From DASQZK01 sp963771005 (GTDB lineage Bacteria > Bacteroidota > Bacteroidia > Bacteroidales > GCA-2748055), in the NCBI GenBank assembly GCA_963771005.1, contig CAVYRO010000002.1, forward strand, positions 1,116,001 through 1,180,000: a stretch of 64,000 bases of DNA. The letters are read 5' to 3'. The position numbers and the translations under genes are program-made. Every line of letters starts with the position of its first letter. Within the stretch, counting starts at the first letter, position 1. The notes under the pieces were generated by a model. The model searched no databases, had not been told where the DNA came from, and saw only the letters and a list, made by a program, of their open reading frames with translations. Positions 1 through 9,243 of the stretch are shown piece by piece.

Positions 1-2
1 AT

Positions 3-665
3 CATGTAAACACCCGCATCCCCAGTAGTGCTGTTATTGAAGAAAATCTAAATGCCCTGGCTGAGGGAGGGATTTACACAAATACATTCGATAACAGGTA
101 CGAGGGTGTAAAGGGATCTCCCTTCCTTTCCAATGCTTGGGAAAAAGGAGGACTTTTGCTTATTTCAGGTACTTTCTATAATAATATAGAGCTTAAGCTC
201 GATGTATATAATAATAACCTGATCTATAAAAATGAGAAGGGCGAGGAAATGATGCTGGATAAAGCACAGATCGATTACTTTTTGTTGATAACAAAGGACG
301 GGGCTCCCAGAAAATTTAAACTTATTCATTCGCCGGATAACCCTTTGGGAATTTACTATGAAGTACTTTATGATGATAAGTCTTCATTCCTGATAAGACA
401 TAGCAAGCAATTTGTCAAAGCGGATTATCAAAAAGCATATAATGCGAACCGACCCTATGACGAATTTAAAGACGAGACCAATTACTATTTACTGAAAGCT
501 AATGGGGATGAACCCCTGAAGGTGAAGCTTTCGAAGAAATCAGCTCTGGATGTATTTGAAAACGAACCCTGGGTTGGAAGTTACATTACTGAGCATCACC
601 TGACCATGAAGAAAGAATCCGACTGGCTGGAAATACTGGGTTACTATGATTCTGCCGGCAGGTAA
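3..665 (+). CDS. Conserved hypothetical protein, 5' end outside window
   Basis: The reading frame is open from the first in-frame codon at position 3 to the TAA at 663-665, so this is the last ~220 residues of a longer protein. The first internal start-like codon is a TTG at 156, which I do not believe is the real start because the frame upstream of it is coding in style (for example a GSPFLSNAW segment). The protein is rich in Lys, Tyr, Asp and Asn and has no membrane segment. The pattern 'GSPFL..W..G.L...G..Y....L..D.YN..L.Y' resembles hypothetical proteins common in Bacteroidota, but I cannot assign a function. It converges on the SiaC-like gene with a gap of 3 bases. Confidence 0.75.
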   Translation, partial: HVNTRIPSSAVIEENLNALAEGGIYTNTFDNRYEGVKGSPFLSNAWEKGGLLLISGTFYNNIELKLDVYNNNLIYKNEKGEEMMLDKAQIDYFLLITKDGAPRKFKLIHSPDNPLGIYYEVLYDDKSSFLIRHSKQFVKADYQKAYNANRPYDEFKDETNYYLLKANGDEPLKVKLSKKSALDVFENEPWVGSYITEHHLTMKKESDWLEILGYYDSAGR

Positions 666-668
666 TAG

Positions 669-1052
669 TTATTCGATCTCGAAATAATTGATCTTAAGAT
701 CCAGGATTGAAGCATAATATTCACCCCGTTCAAGAATATCATCATCCCCCTCTTCATAATACCAGTTTATGGTAAGTTTATGATTATTATCGGACAGTTC
801 TTTCAGTCGTTTAAGTATCTGGAGAACATACTTTGATGTGCCGCTGTTTAAATATTCAAGATTGATCTCAACCCGTGTACTTTCTTTTGGAAAACTCAGG
901 TATTTATCGATCCAGTCCACAATATCAACAAAAAAAAGACTGGCGTCTTCAGGAATGGAACGACCCTCGATTTTAATAATGCCCTCCGGATCCAACAAAA
1001 CTGTTGGTGTTCGTCTTGTACCTGCAATATGTAGGTTTTTGAGCAATATCAA
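669..1052 (-). CDS. SiaC family regulatory phosphoprotein (DUF1987)
   Basis: A 127-residue protein that matches the SiaC/DUF1987 pattern: TPTVLLD near residue 16, an IEGRSIPEDA segment near 29, a WIDKYL segment near 47, L.YLNSGTSK near 67, and a C-terminal WYYEEGDDDILERGEYY. The length is that of the whole family. In Pseudomonas, SiaC is a small protein phosphorylated on a Thr/Ser by SiaB and controls a diguanylate cyclase; what it does in Bacteroidota is not settled. No SiaB kinase or cyclase lies next to it here, so its partner must be elsewhere. The family pattern usually reads NTSSSK; here NSGTSK keeps Ser/Thr residues that could be the phosphosite. A compact, probably cytoplasmic protein. 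Confidence 0.85.
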   Translation of the reverse strand: MILLKNLHIAGTRRTPTVLLDPEGIIKIEGRSIPEDASLFFVDIVDWIDKYLSFPKESTRVEINLEYLNSGTSKYVLQILKRLKELSDNNHKLTINWYYEEGDDDILERGEYYASILDLKINYFEIE

Positions 1053-1177
1053 AATATTTAGATCTAAATTAAATACATTTTTACTTTTGACAAAATAATT
1101 ACATGTTTAAATTGTTGAAAGCGAGAATTTAATGGTGAATAAGTAGAATATTTGTTTCAATGTACCGATCATTATTA

Positions 1178-1185
1178 TAAATTTG
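1178..1185 (+). promoter_or_regulatory. Bacteroidota -7 promoter box (TAAATTTG)
   Basis: A perfect TAnnTTTG match 20 bases before the ATG at 1206. A TTTG lies at 1151-1154, but the 23-base spacing is longer than the usual ~19-21. The box argues for the ATG at 1206 rather than the TTG 54 bases upstream. Confidence 0.55.
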
Positions 1186-1205
1186 CCACAAAAAAAAGAA
1201 TACCT

Positions 1206-1745
1206 ATGATTTCCAACCTGGTAATAAAAGCAGCGGTTTATGCGGCCGAGAAACACAAATATCAGAGAAGGAAGGGTTTTAACCAGGTTCCTTATATCAA
1301 TCATCCCCTGAAGGTGGCGCTCACACTGAATGAATGTGGTGAGGATGATGAAAATATACTGATTGCGGCTATCCTTCATGATGTTATCGAAGATACGGAT
1401 GCATCATACGAGGAAATATCGCTGGAATTTAACAAGGAGATCGCTGACCTGGTCATAGAAGTAACCGACGATAAAGAGCTTCCCTATGCAATCCGGAAGG
1501 AATTACAGGTTAAGGGAGCGCCCACACTGTCGCTGAAAGCAAAAAAAATCAAGATCGCAGATAAGATCTGCAACATCCGCGATATTGTAAATTATCCTCT
1601 GGACTGGAGCACCGAAAGGAAACTCAGCTACCTTGAATGGGCCCAGCAGGTCGTTTCGGGTTGCAGGAATGTAAATCCCGCCCTTGAGAATATTTTCGAC
1701 AATGCCGTTAATGAGGGTCTGGAAAAGATGCAACATGAATTTTAA
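1206..1745 (+). CDS. MESH1-like HD hydrolase (RelA/SpoT hydrolase-domain family)
   Basis: A 179-residue single-domain HD protein. It shows the ordered RelA/SpoT-hydrolase motifs: AEKHKYQRRKG near residue 15 (first His), INHPLKVA near 31, the HD pair in ILHDVIEDT near 58, and KIADKICN near 118 with the downstream Asp ligand. The length fits stand-alone small alarmone hydrolases and is far shorter than the full RelA/SpoT enzyme in this window at 36407. Probable role: hydrolysis of (p)ppGpp or a related nucleotide such as NADPH (reported for MESH1 proteins), with Mn in the active site. The start at 1206 is chosen because a -7 box lies just upstream; an earlier TTG at 1152 would overlap the promoter. 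It converges on tsaD and their 3' ends overlap by 4 bases. Confidence 0.85.
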   Translation: MISNLVIKAAVYAAEKHKYQRRKGFNQVPYINHPLKVALTLNECGEDDENILIAAILHDVIEDTDASYEEISLEFNKEIADLVIEVTDDKELPYAIRKELQVKGAPTLSLKAKKIKIADKICNIRDIVNYPLDWSTERKLSYLEWAQQVVSGCRNVNPALENIFDNAVNEGLEKMQHEF

Positions 1746-2758
1746 AAATTCATTCTTGCACGCGGAACCACAGACTGGTCGCTGAATTCACCTTTTTGGA
1801 ATTTAAAATATCCGGATATGGCAATCATCGCCGCATTGTCTGTGGTATAGCTGAATTTAGGGATATAAACCTTCCAGTTTCGCTTTTGTCCTTCGGAAAT
1901 AAGGGTGTTTCTCAGACCCGAATTCGCCGACACTCCGCCTGCGAGGGCGATGTGTTTTATCCCGGTCCCTTCGGCAGCTTTAACCAGTTTATCCATAAGA
2001 ATATCTATGATAGTCCTCTGGAGTGAGGCCGCAAGATCCGCTTTATTCTTTTCGACGAATTCTTCATCTTTTTGCAGCGCGTCCCGCAAGAAATACAGGA
2101 AAGAAGTTTTAAGGCCGCTGAAGCTGTAATCGAGGCCATCAACCCTGGGTTTGCTGAAAGTAAAACGTCCGGCATCGCCTTCCCTGGCAAGCCGGTCTAC
2201 CAGGGGGCCTCCCGGATATGGATGTCCCATCAGCTTGGCGCTCTTATCAAATGCCTCTCCCGCAGCGTCATCAATGGTGCGGCCAAGGATCTCCATATCC
2301 AGATGATCTCTCACCAAAACCAGCTGGGTATGCCCTCCCGAAACCAGGAGACACAGGAAAGGGAATTCCGGAAAGTTGTTCTCCCCTTCATCATTGTTAA
2401 TAAAATGTACCAGTATATGTGCCTGAAGATGATTGATCTCGAGGAGAGGTATATTTCTTGACAAAGCGAAGCCCTTGGCAAAGGAAGTTCCTACCAGCAA
2501 CGAGCCGAGAAGTCCCGGGCCCCGTGTAAAAGCCACGGCATCGATGTCATTGTTGCCGGCTCCGGCCTGTTTCAGAGCTAAGTCTACCACCGGAATTATA
2601 TTTTGCTGGTGTGCCCTGGAAGCCAATTCAGGTACAACTCCCCCGTATTTCCTGTGCACTTCCTGGTTGGCTACGACATTCGAAAGCAAATTACCATCGC
2701 GGATCACCGCAGCAGCCGTATCGTCACAGGAAGATTCGATTCCAAGTATTGTAATCAT
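1742..2758 (-). CDS. tsaD: tRNA N6-adenosine threonylcarbamoyltransferase TsaD
   Basis: A 338-residue protein spanning the whole Kae1/TsaD family. It starts ITILGIESSCDDTAAAV, has RKYGGVVPELASRAH near 36, metal-ligand histidines at H110 and H114 in NHLQAHILV, SGGHTQLVLV near 135, and the C-terminal ALAGGVSANSGLR nucleotide-binding loop. With TsaB, TsaC and TsaE it makes the t6A modification at position 37 of tRNAs reading ANN codons and is essential in most bacteria. The start at 2758 is preferred over an upstream in-frame codon at 2782 because a TACTTTTG promoter box at 2780-2787 (minus strand) would overlap the longer form. Monocistronic, with its 3' end overlapping the HD hydrolase gene. 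Confidence 0.97.
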   Translation of the reverse strand: MITILGIESSCDDTAAAVIRDGNLLSNVVANQEVHRKYGGVVPELASRAHQQNIIPVVDLALKQAGAGNNDIDAVAFTRGPGLLGSLLVGTSFAKGFALSRNIPLLEINHLQAHILVHFINNDEGENNFPEFPFLCLLVSGGHTQLVLVRDHLDMEILGRTIDDAAGEAFDKSAKLMGHPYPGGPLVDRLAREGDAGRFTFSKPRVDGLDYSFSGLKTSFLYFLRDALQKDEEFVEKNKADLAASLQRTIIDILMDKLVKAAEGTGIKHIALAGGVSANSGLRNTLISEGQKRNWKVYIPKFSYTTDNAAMIAISGYFKFQKGEFSDQSVVPRARMNF

Positions 2759-2779
2759 ATTTTGGTTCAATTCTTGAGA

Positions 2780-2787
2780 CAAAAGTA
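2780..2787 (-). promoter_or_regulatory. -7 promoter box of tsaD (TACTTTTG)
   Basis: A perfect TAnnTTTG on the minus strand, 21 bases before the ATG at 2758. No clear TTTG -33 element at normal spacing. Confidence 0.5.
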
Positions 2788-3056
2788 ATCGGTTTCAACA
2801 AAGTTGCTCCACCGGAACCGGATCTGATAAAATAATTTTTTCATTTTTGAAACTTTTGCTTTGTTAATCAATGTCTTATGTGTTTAATTTGCCTAAATTG
2901 CAATTGAAAAAATCATCAACCCGGAGGCTCTTTTCTTAATCAACCCGATAACCTTTAATAATGTTGTGCGGAAGCGGTTGGGTTTAAACTAATTTTCTTT
3001 TTTTTGCGTTCTCATACTAAAATTTCAATACGATAAAAAAATTACTTAAAATACTG

Positions 3057-6000
3057 TTGATTACAATCCTGGTGCTGGTCTCGCTGCCGGCCACAGGACT
3101 TCTTTTACTTCAGAACAAAAAAATCCAGACTCTTCTTACCCATTACGTAGCGAGGGAAATATCCAAAAAACTGGGGACGGAAATCAAGGTCGGGAAGGTC
3201 TCGGTCACCTTTTTCAACCGGCTGCAGGTAAGGAACCTGTACCTCGAGGATACCAACGGGGATACCCTTCTGTATGCGGATAAAATTAAAGCACGCATAA
3301 CTCATCTTAACAGGAAAAAGGAAGAGATCACTATTGGAAGGCTGGCATTTGACAATACCTATATACACCTCATCACCGATACATCGGGTGTGATCAATCT
3401 GCGTTTTATCATCGACCAGCTGAACAAACCCGGGAAAGAAAAAAAACAGGGCTGGAAAACCACCTTCGAACGCATCGAATTCAGTAATTCCCGGTTCAGG
3501 TACACCAAAACCGGGAATGAAGCGCCGGAATACGGTATTAATTTCCAGGATATGGATCTCGGCGAGCTCCAGATCAAACTGGCCGGACTGAATATAGCGG
3601 GCGACACGCTTTCCTTTGATATAAAGGATATTGCCTTCCTCGAAAAATCAGGTTTCAGACTCAACAGCATGAACGCCAGGATGAGCCTGAGCAAAAGGCA
3701 TATGGACTTCGGAAATATCTACGTCGAAACGCCGCTTTCCAATGTCAGTGCCAACCAGATCCGGTTTGTGTTCACCGATTATGGTGATTTTTCCGATTTT
3801 GTGAACCGGGTTAAGACTTACTTCAACCTCCGTTCTTCGATTGTGAATTTCGCGGATATAGGCTACTTTGCCCCGGCTCTCAAGGGTTACAACCAAACCC
3901 TGCGTGTCTCGGGTCTGGTCACGGGAACCATTAGCGACATGTCAGGCCAAAACATTCTTTTATCCTATAACGATCATACCTCCCTGGAGGGCAGTTTCAA
4001 TATGATCGGACTTCCAGATTTTCACCAGACCTTCATGCATTTGAATATACGGCAGCTTACCACGGATGTCGGGGATATCCGGATGCTTTCCCTGCCCGGA
4101 AACAAGAAAATCGATGTACCTGCGAATTTCAATCAGCTCGGACTGATCACTTACACCGGAAAATTTACCGGATATATGGATGATTTCGTTGCTTACGGAA
4201 ATTTTAATACCCGCCTGGGAAAGCTCTCATCCGATCTTCTCATCAAACCCTATACCGATAACGGACTGAAATTCAAGGGAAGGCTGAAAAGCCAGTCATT
4301 CAACCTTGGAAACCTGACGCGCAATGATAAACTTATCGGAAAAATCAGTATGTCTGCCAATGTCGATGGTTTTACCTCACGTGACACTTTGGCGGCCGGC
4401 CTGAGCGGTAAGATTGACAGCATTACGTTTTATGGATACAACTACAGGAATATAGATCTTTCAGGGCAGCTCAACAACAAGAAATTCGATGGTACCATTC
4501 ACGTGAACGATCCGAATCTCAAAATGGATTTCCTCGGTAAAGTGGATATTTCTTCCTCCCGGCCTAATTTCGATTTTACAGCCAACGTAACCAGTGTTAA
4601 ACCCTACTACCTGAACCTTGAAAAGACGGATCCGGAATATTTTGCATCCTTCCTGTTAAAGACAAATTTTTCGGGCAGGAATATCGACGACCTGGACGGG
4701 GAGATCAAACTGGTTAACAGCTTTTTTCAGAAATCGGGAAAACAAGTGCAGATCTATGATCTAAGCCTGATTGCTTCGAGTTCCGCCGATACGAACCTTA
4801 TCCGTATCAATTCGGATATCCTTGACGGTGAACTAAGCGGCCATTACCAGTTCAGCACGCTCGGAAAGTCTTTTAAAAACCTGGCCTATCATTACCTGCC
4901 AAGTCTCGCCCAGGATAAACTCTGGAACCCTGATTCGGTCGATCACAACAACTTCCGCTTCAATGTGAACCTTAAGAATGTCAATTCGGTCGTAAACTTT
5001 TTTCTGCCTGATTTTGAGATCGCCGACAGTTCATACCTGGCGGGAAACTACAATCCGGCCGGTCTGGAAATCAATCTCATTGCCGATTGCCCGCTTTTTG
5101 GCTTTTATGGTAACCGGTGGCAAAACCTGCAAATCATTACTTCCGGTGATTTCAACAAAACGAAGATCGTTACGCGAAGTTATTCTCTCCAGTTAAAAAA
5201 CAACCTCTCCCTCGATAACCTCACTTTTAATGCTGCAATTTATAACGATACGATAACGCTGAACCTGGACTGGAACAGTTTTGAAAAGCCAAAATACCAG
5301 GGTAAGATCAACCTGATGGCCAACCTTGCAGAGAATATGGTGACCGAAAATCCGAAATTAAATATCCACATGCAGCCTTCCAGCATCATTTTCAATGATA
5401 CTACCTGGAATATCTCGAAGAGCCTGGTCGTGATTGACACCAGTTCCATCAAGGTCGATTCCTTCACGGTAAGTAATAAAAACCAGATGTTCCTTGTCTC
5501 CGGCGGCATATCTACAAATCCCGAGGAAACCCTGCGTTTCATGTTTAACGATCTCGATCTTTCCACCCTGAACATCTTTACAAAAAAGGCAAAACTCACC
5601 CTTAACGGAAGAATGACAGGCAAGGCAAGCCTGAAAGACCCACTGAAAAACCCACTGTTTCTGAGCGATCTCGAGCTGAGGAACCTCTTCGTCAACGGGG
5701 AGGATTTCGGCGATGGTGAGATCAGGGCTTTGTGGAACAATGAGGACAAGCGGATCCATGTAGTTGCAGATACCCGGAAGGGGAGCGCAGAGATCTTGAA
5801 AACCGAGGGGGATTTTTATCCGGAAACGAAAAAACTGGATTTCCGGATCAAGTTCGATAAGATCAGGGTCAATACCTTTTCGCCTTATACCGATTTCCTT
5901 ATATCTGATCCCAAAGGGCTCGGATCGGGGGATCTCACTCTGGGAGGCACTTCGCAGAAACCCGATCTGAATGGAAAGATCAACCTGTTCAAAACTTCAT

Positions 6001-7547
6001 TCGTGGTTAATTACCTGCAAACCCGTTACTACTTCACGAACGATGTCGATGTGATTCATAACAGTGTTTATCTTAAAAATTTCGAAGTTTATGATGAACT
6101 GGGAAATAAGGCCATCACCGAAGGATCCATTGAGACGAAGTATTTCAGGGATCTCTACCTTAACCTGAGGCTCCAAACCAATAATTTTAAATTCCTCAGC
6201 ACAACGGAAAGCGACAACCAGCTTTTTTACGGAAATATCTTCGCCAGCGGAATAATTAGGATAACCGGCCCTCCTGATAATCTTCAGATGGATATCAATG
6301 CCCGGTCCCAGAAAAACAGTGTTTTCTATATTCCGCTCTACGGATCGGAAGAGGTTAATGAGAATGACTTCATCAAATTCGTAAATAGCGGAAGTGAAGA
6401 GAGAAAAAAAGAGGAGGACCAGAACCGTTACGAGGTGAAACTGCGGGGATTATCACTCAATTTTGATCTGGACGTCACCAATGATGCTGAAGTCCAGCTT
6501 ATATTCGACCCAAAGGTAGGAGATAAGATGCGTGGCCGGGGAAACGGGAATCTTAAGATCAATATCAATACCCTTGGCAAATTCGAGATTTTCGGGGATA
6601 TCACCATCGAGAGTGGGGATTATCTCTTCACCCTGCAGAACGTGATCAATAAAAAGTTCGAGGTTGAACCCGGCGGGAGGATCTCCTGGAACGGCGATCC
6701 CGAAGATGCCAATATTGACATGAAGGCTGTTTATGCACTGCGCACGCCAGTGACCCCCCTCGATCCTTCTATGTTCGAAGGATCTTCCGGAAAAAGGATA
6801 CCCGTGGAATGCGTGATCCAACTCACCGGTAAGCTTATGAATCCCACCATTAAGCCCGACATCACCCTTCCCACGGCCGACCAGGAAACACAACGAATCG
6901 TCAGGAACAGCACCTCAACAGAGGAGGAGTTGATGAAACAGTTCCTGTCCCTCCTGGTTCTGAATAGTTTTTATTCCAACCAGCAGTCGTACGGTAGCTT
7001 TGCGGGTACCGGGGGAGCCACAACCGCATTCGCCAGCGCCGGGATGGCCACTACCTCGGAAATGTTATCTAACCAATTGAACCACTGGCTTTCACAGATC
7101 AGTAAGGACATTGATATCGGCTTTAACTACCGTCCGGGCTCCGAAGTAAGCAGGGATGAATATGAAGTAGCGCTTTCGACCCAAATCCTGAACGACCGGA
7201 TCACTATCAACGGGAACGTCGATGTCGGGGGAAATCAAACCACCCAAACCACCACTACCACCAATACCAATAACATCGTAGGTGATTTCGACATCGATGT
7301 GAAGATCACCGAAAACGGTAAGGTGCATATGAAAGCCTTTAACCGCGCCAATGATAACCTTCTTTTCCAGACCTCTCCCTATACCCAGGGGGTTGGTGTT
7401 TTCTTCCGTGAAGATTTCAACACTTTCGGCGAGCTACTCCGTCGGTACAAGGATGCCATTTTCGGAATTTTCATCACGGATAAAAAGAAAAAAGAGAAAG
7501 AAGACACCGATACCACGGCCGGGAGTCTTAATGCCAGCGGGGAATAA
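3057..7547 (+). CDS. TamB-like translocation/assembly module protein (DUF490)
   Basis: About 1,500 residues with one N-terminal hydrophobic segment (ILVLVSLPATGLLLL) followed by a very long beta-rich stretch of repeated amphipathic strands (Y.G.I., F.G.., L.G.. patterns) and a C-terminal TamB-type domain around residues 1100-1430 (GNGNLKINI..GKFEIFGDITIESGDYLFTL). This is the AsmA/TamB/Vps13-like inner-membrane-anchored, periplasm-spanning family linked to outer-membrane protein assembly or phospholipid traffic. The end is rich in Lys and Asp. The only standard start is a TTG at 3057, but the open frame runs back to 3021 and encodes a basic KKLLK just before the hydrophobic segment (ATA at 3033, ACG at 3030), so the true start may be non-canonical and upstream. 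The gene stands alone, with divergent tsaD upstream. Confidence 0.9.
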   Translation: MITILVLVSLPATGLLLLQNKKIQTLLTHYVAREISKKLGTEIKVGKVSVTFFNRLQVRNLYLEDTNGDTLLYADKIKARITHLNRKKEEITIGRLAFDNTYIHLITDTSGVINLRFIIDQLNKPGKEKKQGWKTTFERIEFSNSRFRYTKTGNEAPEYGINFQDMDLGELQIKLAGLNIAGDTLSFDIKDIAFLEKSGFRLNSMNARMSLSKRHMDFGNIYVETPLSNVSANQIRFVFTDYGDFSDFVNRVKTYFNLRSSIVNFADIGYFAPALKGYNQTLRVSGLVTGTISDMSGQNILLSYNDHTSLEGSFNMIGLPDFHQTFMHLNIRQLTTDVGDIRMLSLPGNKKIDVPANFNQLGLITYTGKFTGYMDDFVAYGNFNTRLGKLSSDLLIKPYTDNGLKFKGRLKSQSFNLGNLTRNDKLIGKISMSANVDGFTSRDTLAAGLSGKIDSITFYGYNYRNIDLSGQLNNKKFDGTIHVNDPNLKMDFLGKVDISSSRPNFDFTANVTSVKPYYLNLEKTDPEYFASFLLKTNFSGRNIDDLDGEIKLVNSFFQKSGKQVQIYDLSLIASSSADTNLIRINSDILDGELSGHYQFSTLGKSFKNLAYHYLPSLAQDKLWNPDSVDHNNFRFNVNLKNVNSVVNFFLPDFEIADSSYLAGNYNPAGLEINLIADCPLFGFYGNRWQNLQIITSGDFNKTKIVTRSYSLQLKNNLSLDNLTFNAAIYNDTITLNLDWNSFEKPKYQGKINLMANLAENMVTENPKLNIHMQPSSIIFNDTTWNISKSLVVIDTSSIKVDSFTVSNKNQMFLVSGGISTNPEETLRFMFNDLDLSTLNIFTKKAKLTLNGRMTGKASLKDPLKNPLFLSDLELRNLFVNGEDFGDGEIRALWNNEDKRIHVVADTRKGSAEILKTEGDFYPETKKLDFRIKFDKIRVNTFSPYTDFLISDPKGLGSGDLTLGGTSQKPDLNGKINLFKTSFVVNYLQTRYYFTNDVDVIHNSVYLKNFEVYDELGNKAITEGSIETKYFRDLYLNLRLQTNNFKFLSTTESDNQLFYGNIFASGIIRITGPPDNLQMDINARSQKNSVFYIPLYGSEEVNENDFIKFVNSGSEERKKEEDQNRYEVKLRGLSLNFDLDVTNDAEVQLIFDPKVGDKMRGRGNGNLKININTLGKFEIFGDITIESGDYLFTLQNVINKKFEVEPGGRISWNGDPEDANIDMKAVYALRTPVTPLDPSMFEGSSGKRIPVECVIQLTGKLMNPTIKPDITLPTADQETQRIVRNSTSTEEELMKQFLSLLVLNSFYSNQQSYGSFAGTGGATTAFASAGMATTSEMLSNQLNHWLSQISKDIDIGFNYRPGSEVSRDEYEVALSTQILNDRITINGNVDVGGNQTTQTTTTTNTNNIVGDFDIDVKITENGKVHMKAFNRANDNLLFQTSPYTQGVGVFFREDFNTFGELLRRYKDAIFGIFITDKKKKEKEDTDTTAGSLNASGE

Positions 7548-7614
7548 TTTTCAAAAAAACCACTTTTTTCCGGCAATTCCTGATAAATCTCAGGGCATAA
7601 TCATGTAACATTCC

Positions 7615-7622
7615 TATCTTTG
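7615..7622 (+). promoter_or_regulatory. -7 promoter box of nhaD (TATCTTTG)
   Basis: A perfect TAnnTTTG 33 bases before the nhaD ATG, the same spacing as the box before the RelA/SpoT gene. No convincing -33 element. Confidence 0.6.
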
Positions 7623-7655
7623 CGATCCTTGATATATTTCTAAAACCCTTTTGCC

Positions 7656-9146
7656 ATGTTCATTGCAATGATAGTCATCTTTGTTCTCGGGTATATTGCG
7701 ATTGCCCTGGAACATCCCCTGAAAGTAGACAAGGCGGTTTCTGCACTGGCCATCGGAACCCTATGCTGGCTGGCCTACATCCTCGGTGCATTTGATATTC
7801 TTACCCAGGGACTAAGTCCTGCCTTCCGTGATTTTGTAATGAGTACGGAAAATATCGACGGTGCGGCTGCCAAAAATTTGATCACCGCCATCCCATCCCT
7901 GCCTGCGGCAGAGCATCATCACTGGCTCGAAGAAATGCGGGAATGGATCGTTGAACATGAAGTGGTCCGGCACCTGGGCGATATCTCCGAGATCCTTTTC
8001 TTTCTTCTCGGGGCGATGACGATAGTCGAGATCACGGATCAACATGACGGTTTTAAGGTTATCACCGACAGGATCAGGACGACAAATAAGGTAAAACTGC
8101 TCTGGATCCTCAGCTTCCTTACCTTTTTCATGTCGGCCATGCTCGATAATCTTACCACCACCATTGTTATGGTGGCCCTTCTAAGGAAGCTTGTATCCGA
8201 TAAAAAAACAAGGTGGTTTTATGCAAGTATGGTTGTATTGGCGGCAAATGCAGGAGGTGCATGGTCGCCCATCGGGGATGTGACTACCATAATGTTGTGG
8301 ATCGGCGGCCAGGTTACCACAGCTGCCATCGTCACCCGGGTTATTATACCGAGCCTCTTTACCATGGCCATTCCACTTGTATGGCTGAGTTTTACCCAGA
8401 AGGGACATGTCCTGCGTCCTAAGACCAAAGAGGGTGAGAGGGAATTAACCACCGGCTACGAACGAAAATTAATGCTCATCCTGGGTCTTGCGGGACTTCT
8501 CCTTGTCCCCGTATTCAAAACACTGACCCATCTTCCTCCCTATATGGGAATGCTCCTGTCCCTGTCCGTGATATGGCTGGTCACGGAAGTAATGCACAGG
8601 AATAAGGAACATGAGATCAAGGCTAAACTCAAGGTATCATCAATATTGCGCCGGGTGGAGATGCCTACAGTTTTTTTCTTCCTTGGCATCCTGAGTGCAG
8701 TGGCAGCCCTGCAATCGGCCGGTCATCTCAATATCCTGGCAAGATTCCTGGATCAGCATCTCGACAACGTCTACCTCATCGACATTGCCATCGGGTTCCT
8801 CTCGTCGGTGGTGGATAATGTTCCGCTTGTCGCCGGGGCCATGGGAATGTATCCCGTGGAGACAAAGGAAAGTTTGGAAGCTATAGCCCTCATCGACCCT
8901 AATGCTGTAGCCTGGGCACATAATTTCGTACAGGACGGAATCTTCTGGGAGTTCCTGGCTTATACGGCCGGAACAGGGGGAAGCATTCTCATCATTGGTT
9001 CCGCTGCCGGCGTTGCCGCTATGGGGCTTGAAAAGATAGATTTTATCTGGTATCTGAGGAAGATCTCCCTCCTGGCCATACTGGGGTATCTTGCGGGAGC
9101 CCTGATCTATTACCTCCAGATCCGGTTCCTGGTTCACATCGCCTGA
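7656..9146 (+). CDS. nhaD: NhaD-type sodium:proton antiporter
   Basis: A 496-residue polytopic membrane protein of the ion-transporter superfamily. It has the NhaD layout: an N-terminal helix (FIAMIVIFVLGYIAIALEH), a soluble loop around residues 50-105, DNLTTTIVMVALLRKL near 170, a Gly-Ala-rich AANAGGAWSPIGDVTT loop, and SSVVDNVPLVAGAMGMYP near 390 with the paired Asp/Asn residues typical of the transport site. It should exchange cytoplasmic Na+ (or Li+) for protons in the inner membrane, so the host likely lives with salt or alkaline stress. It has its own -7 box and is followed by a hairpin terminator before the ExbB operon. Confidence 0.93.
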   Translation: MFIAMIVIFVLGYIAIALEHPLKVDKAVSALAIGTLCWLAYILGAFDILTQGLSPAFRDFVMSTENIDGAAAKNLITAIPSLPAAEHHHWLEEMREWIVEHEVVRHLGDISEILFFLLGAMTIVEITDQHDGFKVITDRIRTTNKVKLLWILSFLTFFMSAMLDNLTTTIVMVALLRKLVSDKKTRWFYASMVVLAANAGGAWSPIGDVTTIMLWIGGQVTTAAIVTRVIIPSLFTMAIPLVWLSFTQKGHVLRPKTKEGERELTTGYERKLMLILGLAGLLLVPVFKTLTHLPPYMGMLLSLSVIWLVTEVMHRNKEHEIKAKLKVSSILRRVEMPTVFFFLGILSAVAALQSAGHLNILARFLDQHLDNVYLIDIAIGFLSSVVDNVPLVAGAMGMYPVETKESLEAIALIDPNAVAWAHNFVQDGIFWEFLAYTAGTGGSILIIGSAAGVAAMGLEKIDFIWYLRKISLLAILGYLAGALIYYLQIRFLVHIA

Positions 9147-9182
9147 AAGGAATTCGAATGTTCGTAATTATTAATAACCCGG

Positions 9183-9216
9183 GATATACTACAAAAGAGT
9201 ATATCTCGTTTTTTTT
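9183..9216 (+). terminator. Rho-independent terminator after nhaD
   Basis: Arms GATATACT (9183-9190) and AGTATATC (9198-9205) form a perfect 8-bp stem with a 7-base loop, followed shortly by a run of eight T. Confidence 0.75.
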
Positions 9217-9217
9217 A

Positions 9218-9225
9218 TATCTTCG
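9218..9225 (+). promoter_or_regulatory. Probable -7 box of the exbB operon (TATCTTCG)
   Basis: One mismatch from TAnnTTTG, directly after the terminator and 18 bases before the exbB ATG. Confidence 0.4.
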
Positions 9226-9243
9226 CTCAAAATAACCAAAAAT

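Noticed and set aside
1503..2129. Long open frames antisense to the HD hydrolase and tsaD genes
   Set aside because: They overlap well-conserved genes on the opposite strand and have no recognisable motifs or start signals.
5240..5759. Open frames antisense to the TamB-like gene
   Set aside because: Compositional shadows of a 4.5-kb coding gene; no conserved motif or promoter.
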